Below are positions 17,321-26,060 of a stretch of DNA of 52,454 nucleotides, in pieces. The stretch's first letter is position 1; every line of letters starts with the position of its first letter. The stretch comes from Secundilactobacillus hailunensis (lineage in GTDB: Bacteria > Bacillota > Bacilli > Lactobacillales > Lactobacillaceae). The stretch spans positions 1 through 52,454 of the forward strand of contig NZ_BJDO01000015.1 of the NCBI RefSeq assembly GCF_005405185.1, read 5' to 3'. The notes beneath the pieces are model-generated. The model saw nothing but the letters and a program-made list of their open reading frames with translations. It was not told the origin of the DNA and searched no databases. The position numbers and the translations under genes are program-made.

Positions 17321-18326
17321 CTAATAGTTCCACTAACTCATTCTTCTTAATTCCCATGAAGTACTGACTAATATCCACATCAGCCAACGCCTTTTCCAGG
17401 TTTTCACGGTCATAGCGGATACCCTTTAATTGATCAGCTAATTCACTGACATCCTTTGGGCCAAAGAAGTCGCCGAAGAATTTAATATCTGAAATCTTAC
17501 CCTGTTCAACTAAGATCCGGGCATCAATAGTACCGGAATCAAAGTGTTGACGCTTCTTGACCGTAAATTCTGGTGAAGTGCCGTAGACCCAGTCCCAGTT
17601 GTTGTAGTACTGTTCGTAGATCTTGTCGATTTCTTTTTGTTCATCAGGGGTAACCACGTATTCCTTATCCTTGATTTTATCCAAACTATCCACGTGGAAC
17701 AGTTCCTTTAATAACTTATCCCGGAATTCTGGTACCGTAATGTTTTGATATTCAGGCGCCAAGTACGGCTTCAAGTTAGTCACCCGTGAACGCACTGACT
17801 TAATGCCCTTTGAAGCAATCTTATCTTCGGGCACGCTCAGCGCATCCGCAATCACGTTTTGATCCACGTCCAGCATCAACGTCCCATGTGAGAACGTCTT
17901 ACCGTTTTTGGTATACATGGCGTTACCAGAGAATTTCTTGCCGTCAACTAGAATGTCGTTACGACCAGAGACTTCTACTGAAGAAGCCCCCATATCATGT
18001 AACGCATCAACAATCGGCTGTACGAAGGACTTAAAGTCCCCAAACTGTTCTGAGTTGCTGTCTAGTACAAAGCTGAAGCACAGGTTACCAAGGTCTTGGT
18101 AAACCGCACCGCCACCAGATAACCGACGCGTCACCGTGATGTTGTGTTCTTCAACGTATTTTTGATTGATTTCTTCTAGCGTATTTTGGTTGCGACCAAC
18201 AATGATACATGGTTTTTCATAATAGAACAGTACCAGTGGCTCACCAAAATCTTTATTGTTCATTAAATATTGTTCAGTAGCCAAGTTACGGCCGATATCG
18301 TGGGCCGTCATAGAAACATACCGCAT
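17316..18326 (-). CDS. lplA: lipoate-protein ligase, copy 1
   Basis: Activates lipoate with ATP and attaches it to lipoyl domains of dehydrogenase complexes or GcvH. It has 336 residues. The catalytic-domain motifs RRLSGGGAVYQDLGN and GRNDILVDGKKFSGNAMY (with the lysine) are present, followed by a C-terminal accessory domain ending near residue 336. The start at 18326 (MRYVSM) is preceded by AAGGGAAG and aligns with the paralogue; the open frame upstream adds 33 unrelated residues. It stands 111 bases downstream of a close full-length paralogue, a tandem duplication. Confidence 0.92.
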   Translation of the reverse strand: MRYVSMTAHDIGRNLATEQYLMNNKDFGEPLVLFYYEKPCIIVGRNQNTLEEINQKYVEEHNITVTRRLSGGGAVYQDLGNLCFSFVLDSNSEQFGDFKSFVQPIVDALHDMGASSVEVSGRNDILVDGKKFSGNAMYTKNGKTFSHGTLMLDVDQNVIADALSVPEDKIASKGIKSVRSRVTNLKPYLAPEYQNITVPEFRDKLLKELFHVDSLDKIKDKEYVVTPDEQKEIDKIYEQYYNNWDWVYGTSPEFTVKKRQHFDSGTIDARILVEQGKISDIKFFGDFFGPKDVSELADQLKGIRYDRENLEKALADVDISQYFMGIKKNELVELLA

Positions 18327-18436
18327 GTCCAAACTTCCCTTCAGAATATGAAATAGCAATCTTGTAACGATTTTCATTTTACCATAACCATGAAAGGGGT
18401 TACAGCTTGTGCACTTGGAAAACACTCATTTCGCTG

Positions 18437-19447
18437 TTAACCTAAAAATTGCACAAACTCATCCAGGGTAATACCAGCAAAATAATCACCCACGTTGATC
18501 TTAGACAAGGCTTTCCGCAACGATGGCTGATCATAACGGACACCCTGCAGCATCTTCGCCAAATCAACGGCATACTTCTCACCAAAGAAATCACCGAAGA
18601 AGGTCACTTGTTTGATCCGGCCCTTTTCTACTAAAACACGTGCATCGATCGTGCCCGAATCAAAGTGCTGCCGCTTCTTAACCGTAAACTCTGGCGAAGT
18701 CCCGTAGACCCAGTCCCAGTTATTATAGTAATCATCGTAAAGCTTTTTGATCTGAGCTTTATCCTCATCAGTAAGGTGATAAGCTTTATCAGCAACTCGT
18801 GCGAGATCCGTGACGTTATAGACTTTGCGTAAGATCGTGTCCCGAAATTCCGCAATGGTCAGGTTTTGATATTCTGGTTTTAGATAGGGCCGCAGATTCG
18901 TCACCCGTGAACGCACTGATTTGATTCCCTTGGAAGCAATCTTATCCTTCGGTACATTTAAAGCGTGCGAAATCACACTTTGATCGACGTTATACATCAA
19001 TGTCCCGTGAGAAAACATTTTATTATTTTTCACGTACATCGCGTTACCAGAAAATTTCTTGCCGTTAACTAGAATATCGTTCCGGCCAGAAACTTTGATG
19101 GAGGTTGCCCCCATTTCTTTTAAGGCTTCCACAATGGGTTTGGTGAAGGATTTAAAATCCCCAAACCGTTCATCGTCACGATCAACCACGAAGCTGAACG
19201 ACACGTTACCCAGATCGTCATAAACCGCCCCGCCACCGGAAAGTCGCCGGGTGACCTGAATGTTATGCTTAGCCACGTAATCCTGATTGATTTCTTCTAG
19301 GGTATTTTGATTACGCCCCACAATGATGCATGGTTTTTGATAGTAAAACAGTAAAATCGGTTCATCAAAATCTTTATTATTCATTAAGTACTGTTCGGTT
19401 GCTAGATTATACCCAATGTCTTCTGTTTCCATATTGTAATAGTACAT
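18437..19447 (-). CDS. lplA: lipoate-protein ligase, copy 2
   Basis: Same length (336) and clearly similar to copy 1 over the whole sequence, including RRLSGGGAVYDDLGN and GRNDILVNGKKFSGNAMY. GAAGGAGTGG precedes ATG at 19447. TATAAT about 40 bases upstream (complement near 19490-19495) may be its -10. Two intact ligases suggest different targets (for example lipoyl domains versus GcvH) or substrates, but no lipoylated complex is encoded in the window. Confidence 0.92.
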   Translation of the reverse strand: MYYYNMETEDIGYNLATEQYLMNNKDFDEPILLFYYQKPCIIVGRNQNTLEEINQDYVAKHNIQVTRRLSGGGAVYDDLGNVSFSFVVDRDDERFGDFKSFTKPIVEALKEMGATSIKVSGRNDILVNGKKFSGNAMYVKNNKMFSHGTLMYNVDQSVISHALNVPKDKIASKGIKSVRSRVTNLRPYLKPEYQNLTIAEFRDTILRKVYNVTDLARVADKAYHLTDEDKAQIKKLYDDYYNNWDWVYGTSPEFTVKKRQHFDSGTIDARVLVEKGRIKQVTFFGDFFGEKYAVDLAKMLQGVRYDQPSLRKALSKINVGDYFAGITLDEFVQFLG

Positions 19448-19800
19448 GGGCTCGCCACTCCTTCAAGTGTATTTACTCTAAGTCTACCGCATTATAGGCA
19501 AAATGAAACCGCTGCAACTGACTTAAAGCCAATCGCAGCGGTCTCTTAATGACGGCCTTGGTCGCCAATCATTGCTATACTCATATTATCCTGCGAATTA
19601 GCTGACTTCGCAAGGATGTTGCTTGCAAAGTTTCACTTGTGATGTTTAGCACAATAACTTGATGTTTTTCTTAATACTAATTGCTAAATTATGTTAAAAT
19701 AGAATTTGAAGTACTAGTGGTTCGTTTTGTTGGGCAAAACCATGGCGTGCTTACGAAAAGTTTCAACATGTACTGATTATTTTGTAAGGGAGTGGCGTAT
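19448..19800. other. divergent intergenic region with hairpins and the usp leader
   Basis: No protein gene is seen. ACCGCTGC (19508-19515) pairs with GCAGCGGT (19535-19542), and TTTCATTTTG follows on the minus strand, a terminator-like arrangement. ATCCTGCGAA (19588-19597) pairs with TTCGCAAGGAT (19607-19617) with one bulge. A minus promoter TTGCGA-17-GATAAT overlaps the latter and would give a short RNA ending at the first hairpin; this is speculative. On the plus side a leader of about 90 bases with an imperfect AAGTACTAGTGGTT/AACCATGGCGTGCTT hairpin precedes usp. Confidence 0.4.
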
Positions 19801-20271
19801 ATGGACCAGCAATACAAAAACATTCTCGCACCGGTTGATGGATCAAAAGCTACCGACCCAGTGTTGGATAAAGCAATTGAAGTCGCAAAGTTAAATGATA
19901 CTCATCTGGATATTTTAAACGTTTTGGAAGTTAACCAATTCAGTGATACTTACGGTGGTGCCGTCAGTGGCGATGTTATCTACAAGCTTTCAGAAGATGT
20001 GCAGACACGCTTAGCTGAATTAAAGAAAAAGGCGCTGGATGCTGGTGTTAAGTCAGTTGATATTCACGTTCGGTTCGGTAATCCTAAACCGGTTATCGCC
20101 CGTGAATTCCCAGCTGACCATGATACCCAACTCATCATTATTGGCTCAACTGGCTTAACCGCCGTTGAACGTTTGATGATTGGTTCTGTCACCAACTACG
20201 TCAGCCGTTCAGCAATCTGCGATGTTTTGATCGTCAAACCTGCTGAATTAGCGAAGTTAAATAAAAAGTAA
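19801..20271 (+). CDS. universal stress protein (UspA family)
   Basis: A 156-residue cytosolic protein of the UspA fold. It has the N-terminal ILAPVDGS strand and the C-terminal nucleotide-binding pattern GSTGLTAVERLMIGSVTNYVSR, so an ATP-binding type is likely. ATG at 19801 lies nine bases after TAAGGGAG; GTG at 19792 directly abuts that site and is less likely. Monocistronic with its own terminator. Specific role unknown; family members help in stress survival. Confidence 0.92.
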   Translation: MDQQYKNILAPVDGSKATDPVLDKAIEVAKLNDTHLDILNVLEVNQFSDTYGGAVSGDVIYKLSEDVQTRLAELKKKALDAGVKSVDIHVRFGNPKPVIAREFPADHDTQLIIIGSTGLTAVERLMIGSVTNYVSRSAICDVLIVKPAELAKLNKK

Positions 20272-20282
20272 TTTGAAAAATT

Positions 20283-20321
20283 AAAAGCACCCTTGCCCAT
20301 ATCGGGTAAGGGTGCTTTTTT
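20283..20321 (+). terminator. usp terminator
   Basis: AAAAGCACCCTTGCCC (20283-20298) pairs with GGGTAAGGGTGCTTTT (20304-20319), loop ATATC, then TT. The next gene's ribosome site TGGAGG follows at once, so read-through would be coupled to it. Confidence 0.92.
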
Positions 20322-20332
20322 GGAGGTTTATC

Positions 20333-21247
20333 ATGACACAACCCACACAATGGCAGTTCACAGCAGTGCTGCCAAGTGACTTTCAAACTAAATCACTGCG
20401 CCAACTACTCATGGCGGATTGGTACCTGCCCAAACACCTCGTTTTTAGTTTAAAAAAGGGCCAGCGCGTGTTGGTCAATAAGCAGTATCTCCCCGTTAAC
20501 TTTGATGTGCATCCAGGAGACCGAATTAATTTAACGTTTCTACCGACGGACTTTGACCATCCATACTCAAACGTCACGCCAGACAGTGCCGCTACCGTCA
20601 ATATTCTTTACGAGGATGCCAATTTAATGGTCGTCAACAAGACTCAGGGCAGTAAGACCCACCCCAATCAACCTGGCGAAGTTGGCACGACTTTGAATCA
20701 CGTGGCGGCTTACCTTGCGCCTAAAGATCAGCAGCCCTACGTGATTAATCGACTGGATCAGGAAACCAGTGGTGCCTTGCTGATTGCTAAGAATCCCGCT
20801 GTGGTCCCAGTTCTCGTACGTTTAGTGAAGGAAAAATTGATTCACCGCACCTATCTCACCTGGGTTCATGGCCGTTTGAACAGCTCACAAGGACTGATTG
20901 CGATGCCGATTGGTCGTAATCTGGCCGATAAGCGCAAACGCCAGTTAAACGGCGCGCATCCCCAAATGGCGGTGACGCATTACAAGGTCATGGCACATTA
21001 CCGCGCCGCCACTTTAGTCGCAGTCCAGCTGCAAACCGGTCGCACGCATCAGATTCGCGTCCACTTTGCGGGATTGGGACATCCCATCGTTGGCGATCCA
21101 CTGTACGCGCATGATTCACGGCAGCAACGCTTACTGCTGCACAGTTGGCAACTTAAACTGCCACTGCCATTTTCATTTAATCACGTCACGCTAACAGCTG
21201 GCCTGCCAGATACCTTTCGGCGTTTTGAAGAACAATTACAAGTCTAA
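20333..21247 (+). CDS. RluD-family pseudouridine synthase
   Basis: Isomerises specific uridines in RNA to pseudouridine. It has 304 residues, with an S4-like N-terminal region and the catalytic domain with NRLDQETSGALL (Asp142). LQTGRTHQIRVHFAGLGHPI near the C-terminal part is conserved in the RluA/RluD family. ATG at 20333 follows GGAGG; the frame starts earlier inside the usp terminator without a site. The exact RNA target cannot be read from sequence. Confidence 0.92.
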   Translation: MTQPTQWQFTAVLPSDFQTKSLRQLLMADWYLPKHLVFSLKKGQRVLVNKQYLPVNFDVHPGDRINLTFLPTDFDHPYSNVTPDSAATVNILYEDANLMVVNKTQGSKTHPNQPGEVGTTLNHVAAYLAPKDQQPYVINRLDQETSGALLIAKNPAVVPVLVRLVKEKLIHRTYLTWVHGRLNSSQGLIAMPIGRNLADKRKRQLNGAHPQMAVTHYKVMAHYRAATLVAVQLQTGRTHQIRVHFAGLGHPIVGDPLYAHDSRQQRLLLHSWQLKLPLPFSFNHVTLTAGLPDTFRRFEEQLQV

Positions 21248-21250
21248 AGA

Positions 21251-21282
21251 AGCTTCAGCATTTACACGTGTTGAAGTTTTTT
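21251..21282 (+). terminator. terminator of the pseudouridine synthase gene
   Basis: AGCTTCAGCA (21251-21260) pairs with TGTTGAAGTT (21269-21278) with two wobbles, followed by TTTT. Confidence 0.8.
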
Positions 21283-21487
21283 AGGTTAATGGCTGACCAT
21301 CCAATACTATATCATGAAGCTTATAAATAGTTATAGTTTACTGTTAAATGGCGTTTTGGAATATATAAGGTGCTATAGTTATAAAGGTTAAATAGCGAAT
21401 GAAAGCAAAATAGATACTAATATTCAACAATGACTTAGCATCATACAAAATGGTAAAAAGTTTAACAACATCCGCGGAGGTATTCCC

Positions 21488-22195
21488 TTGAAAACAGAAA
21501 TTTTATTAGTAGAAGATGAAGCCGGCCTAGCCGACTCTTTAAAAACCGAATTTGAACTTGAGCTTGAAAACGTGACTGTCATTTGGGCCAAAGATGGTCT
21601 AGAAGCACTGGATAAGTTTCACGACAATCAAGCTAATATTGCGTTGATCGTCCTAGACTGGATGTTACCGTACTTGGATGGTTTCAGCGTCCTGCGTCGA
21701 ATTAGGAAAACCAGCCAAGTTCCGATTATCATGCTGACGGCCCGCGACTACATCGGCGATAAAGTCGCTGGACTAACCGGTGGTGCTGACGACTACGTCA
21801 CTAAACCGTTTGAAATGGAGGAGCTGATTGCCCGCGTTGAAGTCGCCCTCCGTCGCAGCGCACCTGCTGAAAGTACCGCCAAAGTTTACACCGTATCGGG
21901 CTTAACGGTAGACACTGAAAGCAAACGCGTCTCTTACAATGACAAAATCATTCTGCTGACCCAACGCGAGTATGAGCTGCTAGTTGTACTCATTTCGCAT
22001 GAAAACGAACCCTGTTCACGTGAATCGTTATTAGACAGTGTCTGGGGTGTGGATTTTGATGGCCAGCCCAACATTTTAGATGTGTACATTAAAAACCTAC
22101 GCACCAAGATCGACGACGTTCATAGTCAGCCAAAATTGATCCATACCGTTCGGGGAGTTGGCTACATGCTGTCCGATAACGTTCAAGAAAGGTGA
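21488..22195 (+). CDS. OmpR-family response regulator
   Basis: A 235-residue regulator with a receiver domain (phosphoacceptor Asp57 in LIVLDWMLP, Thr84, Lys106 in TKPFEM) and a winged-helix C-terminal DNA-binding domain (about 145-232). It starts with TTG at 21488 after GCGGAGG (21473-21479). An extended -10 TGCTATAGT lies upstream near 21370. It overlaps the ribosome site of the histidine kinase gene and forms a two-gene operon with it. A candidate target is the direct repeat before the dedA gene. Confidence 0.95.
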   Translation: MKTEILLVEDEAGLADSLKTEFELELENVTVIWAKDGLEALDKFHDNQANIALIVLDWMLPYLDGFSVLRRIRKTSQVPIIMLTARDYIGDKVAGLTGGADDYVTKPFEMEELIARVEVALRRSAPAESTAKVYTVSGLTVDTESKRVSYNDKIILLTQREYELLVVLISHENEPCSRESLLDSVWGVDFDGQPNILDVYIKNLRTKIDDVHSQPKLIHTVRGVGYMLSDNVQER

Positions 22196-22200
22196 TCCGC

Positions 22201-23586
22201 ATGAAAAAATGGCGACAGCGTAGTCAATCAAGTGCAGCAATTATGCTCCGTAGTTTAGTGACCATGGTGCTGGTACTCACACTTGCCTTGAGCTTGGTGA
22301 TCATTTTAGCGGTGGGCCATCAACTCCTGACGGAAGTCTCCTTAACGACAAGAAACATCACCAATAGCCTGACTAAAGCCAATATCGATGGTACTGATGA
22401 CTGGCAGAACTGGCGTCGCAATAGCACGCTGAATACCAGTGCCAGTTACGTTTACGTTCACAATCGGCGTGAAGACGCGAAAACTGAATATTACTTTTCA
22501 CCTAACGCCCGTTATCTATTGAAGGTAAAACCGGTCAAAGTCCCCTTGATCCACAACGTTTACTTCCGCCCCGGCTTTGGTTTCCTGTACCACCGCATGG
22601 TGCATACCCGTGGCATTACTTACACTCTTTGGCAGAATATGTACTCCCAACTGGCGGTCTTGTTCCGAGTCATTCAAGTTACTGGGCTTTTACTGATTTT
22701 GACACTGCTGGTCACCCCTTTATACATTCGACGCTTAACCAAACGGCTGACTGGTCCAGTGTCAGGGCTTTCGCAAACTACCAAGGTCATTACCGCCGCT
22801 AAAGAACCGGGTTCTATGAAACTGCCAGTCCCCAAGCAGCCAACCGAGGTCACCGAACTGGCTACCAACTTTAATGAACTGTTGGCGATGTTAGACGAAC
22901 GGCAAGAACAGCAGAAACTCTTCGTGATGAACGCGGCCCATGAGCTACGGACGCCAATTGCGACGATTCGTAGTCATGCCCAGCTGATCGAACGGCATGG
23001 TAAAGAACACCCAGAGATCATCGGCAAATCGGTCCGGTACATTACCGAAGAATCCCGTCAGATGCAGCAGCTGATTGAAGAGCTATTGGCGTTATCGCGA
23101 GCTGATCGGTTGGTACTGGACGTCGCAGAGCTTGATTTAAGTGCCGTGGTCACCAATACCGTTCAAAAAATAACCGGCACGTTCCCACAAACGTTCAAAA
23201 CTGACATAACGCCTAACGTACAGCTTACCGGCAATGAAAATGCCATTGAACAGATCCTCAACAGTATTTTAACAAACGCCTCAAAGTATTCACCTGCTGA
23301 TAGTACGATTGAAATTAACTTGCTTCAAACTAGTAAGGGTACTTCACAGATTTCCGTCAAGGATCAAGGCCGCGGCATCAGCGATGATGACAAACCGCAT
23401 ATTTTTGAACGCTTCTATCGCAGTGCTGACGTTCGCGGCTCCGTTGCGGGAACTGGTTTAGGACTGGCCATCGCTTCACAGCTGACGACCCTTATCGGCG
23501 GTGAACTCACTGTTAGCGATAATCACCCAAGTGGATCGGTCTTTACGTTAGCAATTAACTCTAATGCATCACAAATCAAACGCTAA
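22201..23586 (+). CDS. sensor histidine kinase
   Basis: Partner kinase of the regulator above, 461 residues. TM1 is about 17-39, an extracytoplasmic region about 40-150, TM2 about 152-175 and a HAMP-like segment follows. The phosphorylated His is in AAHELRTPIA (His247), and the ATPase domain shows NAIEQILNSILTNASKYS, KDQGRGIS and GTGLGLAIA. The ATG at 22201 is preceded by AAAGGTG that overlaps the regulator stop. The extracellular domain is not a known sensor type by eye. The neighbouring envelope genes suggest it monitors envelope state. Confidence 0.94.
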   Translation: MKKWRQRSQSSAAIMLRSLVTMVLVLTLALSLVIILAVGHQLLTEVSLTTRNITNSLTKANIDGTDDWQNWRRNSTLNTSASYVYVHNRREDAKTEYYFSPNARYLLKVKPVKVPLIHNVYFRPGFGFLYHRMVHTRGITYTLWQNMYSQLAVLFRVIQVTGLLLILTLLVTPLYIRRLTKRLTGPVSGLSQTTKVITAAKEPGSMKLPVPKQPTEVTELATNFNELLAMLDERQEQQKLFVMNAAHELRTPIATIRSHAQLIERHGKEHPEIIGKSVRYITEESRQMQQLIEELLALSRADRLVLDVAELDLSAVVTNTVQKITGTFPQTFKTDITPNVQLTGNENAIEQILNSILTNASKYSPADSTIEINLLQTSKGTSQISVKDQGRGISDDDKPHIFERFYRSADVRGSVAGTGLGLAIASQLTTLIGGELTVSDNHPSGSVFTLAINSNASQIKR

Positions 23587-23593
23587 TTTAACT

Positions 23594-23630
23594 GAAAAAA
23601 GCCTCTCAAAAAAATTGAGAAGTTTTTTTG
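23594..23630 (+). terminator. two-component operon terminator
   Basis: AAAAAAGCCTCTCAA and TTGAGAAGTTTTTTT pair with one mismatch around an A-rich loop. It lies directly after the kinase stop. Confidence 0.8.
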
Positions 23631-23712
23631 TGGCCTTTTAAGGTGAATTCTGAATTTTCTTCAGATAAGAATCCCTAGTTATCAGCGTTTTAGGTAACGA
23701 TACTGAAAAAAA

Positions 23713-23739
23713 TTGAGTTTTAATTGAGTTTTTATAGAT
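23713..23739 (+). promoter_or_regulatory. 11-bp direct repeat at the dedA-cluster promoter
   Basis: TTGAGTTTTAA (23713-23723) is followed directly by TTGAGTTTTTA (23724-23734). An 11-bp period is usual for OmpR/PhoB-type regulator dimers, and the neighbouring genes encode such a system. TTGAGT and TATAGA nearby could be promoter boxes. Binding is an inference. Confidence 0.45.
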
Positions 23740-23816
23740 TGGTAGCCGGCCATAAAACAGCTATTCTAAATACATTATCAACCGACGAAAGTCTGGATAA
23801 GAAAGGGGACTCATAC

Positions 23817-24452
23817 ATGTCCATTTTAATACTTACCAGCTTAATGCCTCACCTGATCAGTCAATTCGGCAGCCTTGTCTATATTGGCCTATTCGCCCTG
23901 ATTTTTATTGAGACTGGCGTAGTTTTCCTGCCATTTCTTCCTGGCGATTCGATCCTGTTTCTTTGCGGATCACTGGCAGCGATGAGTACTCATTCACTGA
24001 ATATCGGAATCCTAATACTAACACTGGGAATTGCTGCCATCTTGGGCGATTCATTAAACTTTGAAATTGGTAAACATTTTGGCAAGAAATTGTTTCAACA
24101 CAAGCTGCTCAGCCGTCTCATCAAGCCTGAATACTTGGTACGGTCCGAAAGATTCTATCAAAGTCACGGTAAATCAGCGATCTTCCTCGGCAGATTTATC
24201 CCCATTATCCGCACCTTTACGCCCTTCACAGCAGGGATGAGTAAAATGCGTCATCGTGACTTTATTATCTACAACGTTTTAGGGGCCTTATCATGGGTCC
24301 TGATCACCCTAGGCTCTGGCTTCTTACTGGGTAACAACGTCATCGTTAAAGCCCACTTCGAGCTTATCATGCTGGGCGTTGTTGGAATTTCATTGATTCC
24401 AGCCGCGATTTCATTCCTTCGGCATCGTGGAGGTGCAGCCAATGCAAGCTAG
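23817..24452 (+). CDS. DedA-family membrane protein
   Basis: A 211-residue integral membrane protein with the DedA (SNARE-associated) fold. Visible features are a hydrophobic start, FLPGDSILFLCGSLA with the conserved Pro-Gly-Asp, FEIGKHFGKKL, and GRFIPIIRTFTPFTAGMSKM. Family members include undecaprenyl-phosphate flippases. ATG at 23817 follows AAAGGGG; the frame extends upstream without a site. It overlaps the PAP2 gene by 11 bases. Its place beside a PAP2 phosphatase and lipid-linked glycosyl genes fits a role in C55-P recycling, by inference. Confidence 0.9.
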   Translation: MSILILTSLMPHLISQFGSLVYIGLFALIFIETGVVFLPFLPGDSILFLCGSLAAMSTHSLNIGILILTLGIAAILGDSLNFEIGKHFGKKLFQHKLLSRLIKPEYLVRSERFYQSHGKSAIFLGRFIPIIRTFTPFTAGMSKMRHRDFIIYNVLGALSWVLITLGSGFLLGNNVIVKAHFELIMLGVVGISLIPAAISFLRHRGGAANAS

Positions 24453-25098
24453 TCAAAAAAAGGTCATTGGGACTGGACTGCTGGCAGTTTTTGCTTACCT
24501 CGCGTATTGCGTGGTGACCCACGCAGCCTGGCTGCAGCAATTTGATTCATCAGTAGCTACCCTAGTCGCTAAAACCGTCACACCAACCAATTCGATCGTT
24601 CTTAAGGGGATTGCCTTTCTGGGCAGTCCAGCAACCGTGATCGGTATCACCTGCATTCTTTGTCTCTGGCTATGGATTCGACATGGCGCAGTCCTTAGCC
24701 TGTGGGTCGGCGGTCTGCAATTATTTGGTTCCGCCATCACCGAGGTCATTAAGAAACTCGTTGCCCGGCCACGGCCACTGCATCAGCTGATCCCAGATAC
24801 TGGGTTCAGCTTCCCTAGCGGCCATACTTTCTGTACAACGATCTTTGTTTTTACTATCCTAATGCTTGTCCTGCCAGCCATTAAGAAACGTCATTGCCGC
24901 ATCGTGGCCGTTATTGCCGGCATCATCTGGATCGCGTTTGTTGCTATGTCGCGAGTTTATTTCCGCGATCACTTCGCTTCGGACGTGATTGGCAGCGTCT
25001 TACTGGCATCAGGCTACTGGTTACTGGTCACCCCTTATGAAATGCAAATTAAAAAACTCATCGGTAAATTAATACCGGAAAGGATTCAATCCGTATGA
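24442..25098 (+). CDS. PAP2-family lipid phosphatase
   Basis: A 218-residue membrane phosphatase. The three catalytic motifs are visible: KKLVARPRP, then PSGHTF, then SRVYFRDHFASD with the His. Such enzymes dephosphorylate undecaprenyl-diphosphate or phosphatidylglycerophosphate. The ATG at 24442 is chosen because GTGGAGGTG precedes it. It is followed by the GT2 gene with a 4-base overlap. Substrate cannot be fixed; the cluster favours C55-PP. Confidence 0.9.
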   Translation: MQASQKKVIGTGLLAVFAYLAYCVVTHAAWLQQFDSSVATLVAKTVTPTNSIVLKGIAFLGSPATVIGITCILCLWLWIRHGAVLSLWVGGLQLFGSAITEVIKKLVARPRPLHQLIPDTGFSFPSGHTFCTTIFVFTILMLVLPAIKKRHCRIVAVIAGIIWIAFVAMSRVYFRDHFASDVIGSVLLASGYWLLVTPYEMQIKKLIGKLIPERIQSV

Positions 25099-26051
25099 AC
25101 ACACAAAAACTAACCATCGTCATTCCAGCCTATAACGAAGAAGAGATTCTCGTTAACTCCGTGCATCGCTTGATCGATATCGAAGACCAAATTGCTGCTA
25201 AGGAAGCCCAAGGGCTCCAAGGTATCCGAGCTGATATCTTGATCGTCGATGACGGCTCTAAAGATCGCACATGGGAGTTAGTTGAACAGTTACACGAAGA
25301 TAATCCACGAGTCAAGGGAATCCGCTTTTCGCGTAATTTTGGTCACCAATCGGCGTTGATCGCCGGTTTAACAGAAGCTGTTAAGACCGCCAATATGCTG
25401 GTCACCATTGATGCTGACCTTCAAGACGATCCCGAAAAGATTTCCGAAATGGTCGATCTATACGCTGCGGGCGACGATATTGTTTACGGTGTGCGTAATA
25501 ATCGTGATTCGGATTCCTGGTTTAAACGGACCACCGCGCAAGGCTACTACCGGACACTGCATCTATTAGGGGTCGAACTGGTGCCTAACCACGCTGACTT
25601 TCGGCTAATGTCCAAGCGCGCAGTAGAAACGCTCCTTAAATATCATGAACGCAACTTGTTCATCCGTGGGGTTATCCCCAAACTCGGTTTTAAAACCGGT
25701 GAAGTTGACTATAAGCGCACACCGCGCATGGCCGGTGAATCCAAATACCCACTTAAGAAAATGATTGCCTTTGCCTGGGACGGCATCACCAGCCTGACCA
25801 TTGCACCCATTCGATTAATCTTGATTCTCGGTGCTTTCGCCTGTCTGTTGGCAGTGGCAATGGTGATTTACGCGGTCGTTTTAAAGGTTTTAGGAATGAG
25901 TATTCACGGCTGGTCTTCACTGATGGTTTCGCTCTGGTTCATGGGCGGTGTTCAGCTCATTAGTCTAGGGGTCATTGGTGAATACATCGGCAAATTAACG
26001 ACGGAAGTTAAGGACCGTCCTAGATACACGATTGAAACTATTCTAGAGTAG
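25095..26051 (+). CDS. GT2 polyisoprenyl-phosphate glycosyltransferase
   Basis: A 318-residue membrane-associated glycosyltransferase of the DPM1/CsbB/GtrB type. IPAYNEEE (residues 10-17), VDDGSKDRT (51-59) and the metal/nucleotide site DADLQDD (106-112) are present, and two hydrophobic helices close the C-terminus (about 238-262 and 270-300). It would load a sugar onto undecaprenyl phosphate in the inner leaflet. Neighbouring GT-C and GtrA genes make up the other two parts of a three-component system. Confidence 0.93.
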   Translation: MNTQKLTIVIPAYNEEEILVNSVHRLIDIEDQIAAKEAQGLQGIRADILIVDDGSKDRTWELVEQLHEDNPRVKGIRFSRNFGHQSALIAGLTEAVKTANMLVTIDADLQDDPEKISEMVDLYAAGDDIVYGVRNNRDSDSWFKRTTAQGYYRTLHLLGVELVPNHADFRLMSKRAVETLLKYHERNLFIRGVIPKLGFKTGEVDYKRTPRMAGESKYPLKKMIAFAWDGITSLTIAPIRLILILGAFACLLAVAMVIYAVVLKVLGMSIHGWSSLMVSLWFMGGVQLISLGVIGEYIGKLTTEVKDRPRYTIETILE

Positions 26052-26060
26052 GTGAAAATA

